DNA of 13,636 bases. It comes from CAYMKL01 sp964390805. GTDB taxonomy: Bacteria; Chloroflexota; Anaerolineae; VGOG01. A program made the translations under genes and the position numbers. The notes below the pieces were generated by a model. It saw only the letters and a list, made by a program, of their open reading frames with translations, had not been told where the DNA came from and searched no databases. The stretch is from the NCBI GenBank assembly GCA_964390805.1, contig CAYMKL010000169.1, positions 1 through 13,636 of the forward strand. Reading direction: 5' to 3'. Below are positions 13,612 through 13,636 of this stretch, piece after piece (position 1 is the stretch's first letter; every line of letters starts with the position of its first letter).

Positions 13612-13634
13612 GGGGGTTGCATTCCCCCTGGAGG
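13612..13634 (+). promoter_or_regulatory. Ribosome binding site of a gene beyond the window, preceded by a small hairpin
   Basis: GGAGG (13630-13634) near the last base of the window looks like a Shine-Dalgarno site for a gene starting just outside. It directly follows GGGGG (13612-13616) and CCCCC (13624-13628), which can form a short stem with a 7-nt loop. The downstream gene cannot be identified. Confidence 0.4.
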
Positions 13635-13636
13635 AA

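Overview
The window is GC-rich bacterial accessory DNA, almost entirely on the + strand, with AGGAGG-type ribosome binding sites and a 100-base assembly gap (4824-4923), so it probably comes from a draft or metagenome-derived genome. Several short palindromic repeats sit between genes. Together with the anaerobic gene content (corrinoid methyltransferases, a tungsten/molybdenum aldehyde oxidoreductase), this suggests an uncultured anaerobe. A Chloroflexota (Anaerolineae-like) host is my guess, at low confidence.

Left block (189-4621): two tandem genes of the monomethylamine methyltransferase (MtmB) family, A1 and B1, are followed by a corrinoid (B12-binding) protein gene and then a clear phosphonoacetaldehyde hydrolase gene (phnX). 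Middle block (about 4641-6085): a REP-associated tyrosine transposase (RAYT) sits inside an array of inverted palindromic repeats with 82- and 95-bp periods, which is a BIME-like structure. Right block (6102-10815): a second MtmB-family pair, A2 and B2, is tightly coupled to a PHP-domain metal-dependent hydrolase and a zinc-motif protein of the uroporphyrinogen decarboxylase / methylcobamide methyltransferase superfamily. It is followed by a HAD phosphatase with its own promoter candidate (10868-11617) and an aldehyde:ferredoxin oxidoreductase (11722-13548). Perfect or near-perfect hairpins built from 7- or 8-bp tandem repeats begin at the stop codons of these last two genes.

The most interesting point is that all four MtmB-family proteins lack pyrrolysine. 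The position of Pyl202 in archaeal MtmB is an ordinary Met, Phe, Leu or Met codon, and other pocket residues differ too, so monomethylamine is unlikely to be the substrate in the classical way. A working model is that an A/B methyltransferase pair moves a methyl group from an unknown methylated compound to the corrinoid protein, and the UroD-like zinc protein passes it on, for example to tetrahydrofolate. The demethylated product may be processed by the hydrolases. The presence of phnX and an aldehyde oxidoreductase makes an N-methylated aminoethylphosphonate a testable candidate substrate: demethylation, conversion to phosphonoacetaldehyde, cleavage by PhnX to acetaldehyde plus phosphate, then oxidation by the AOR. 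The transaminase (PhnW), a corrinoid reactivase (RamA-like) and pyrrolysine genes are not in the window.
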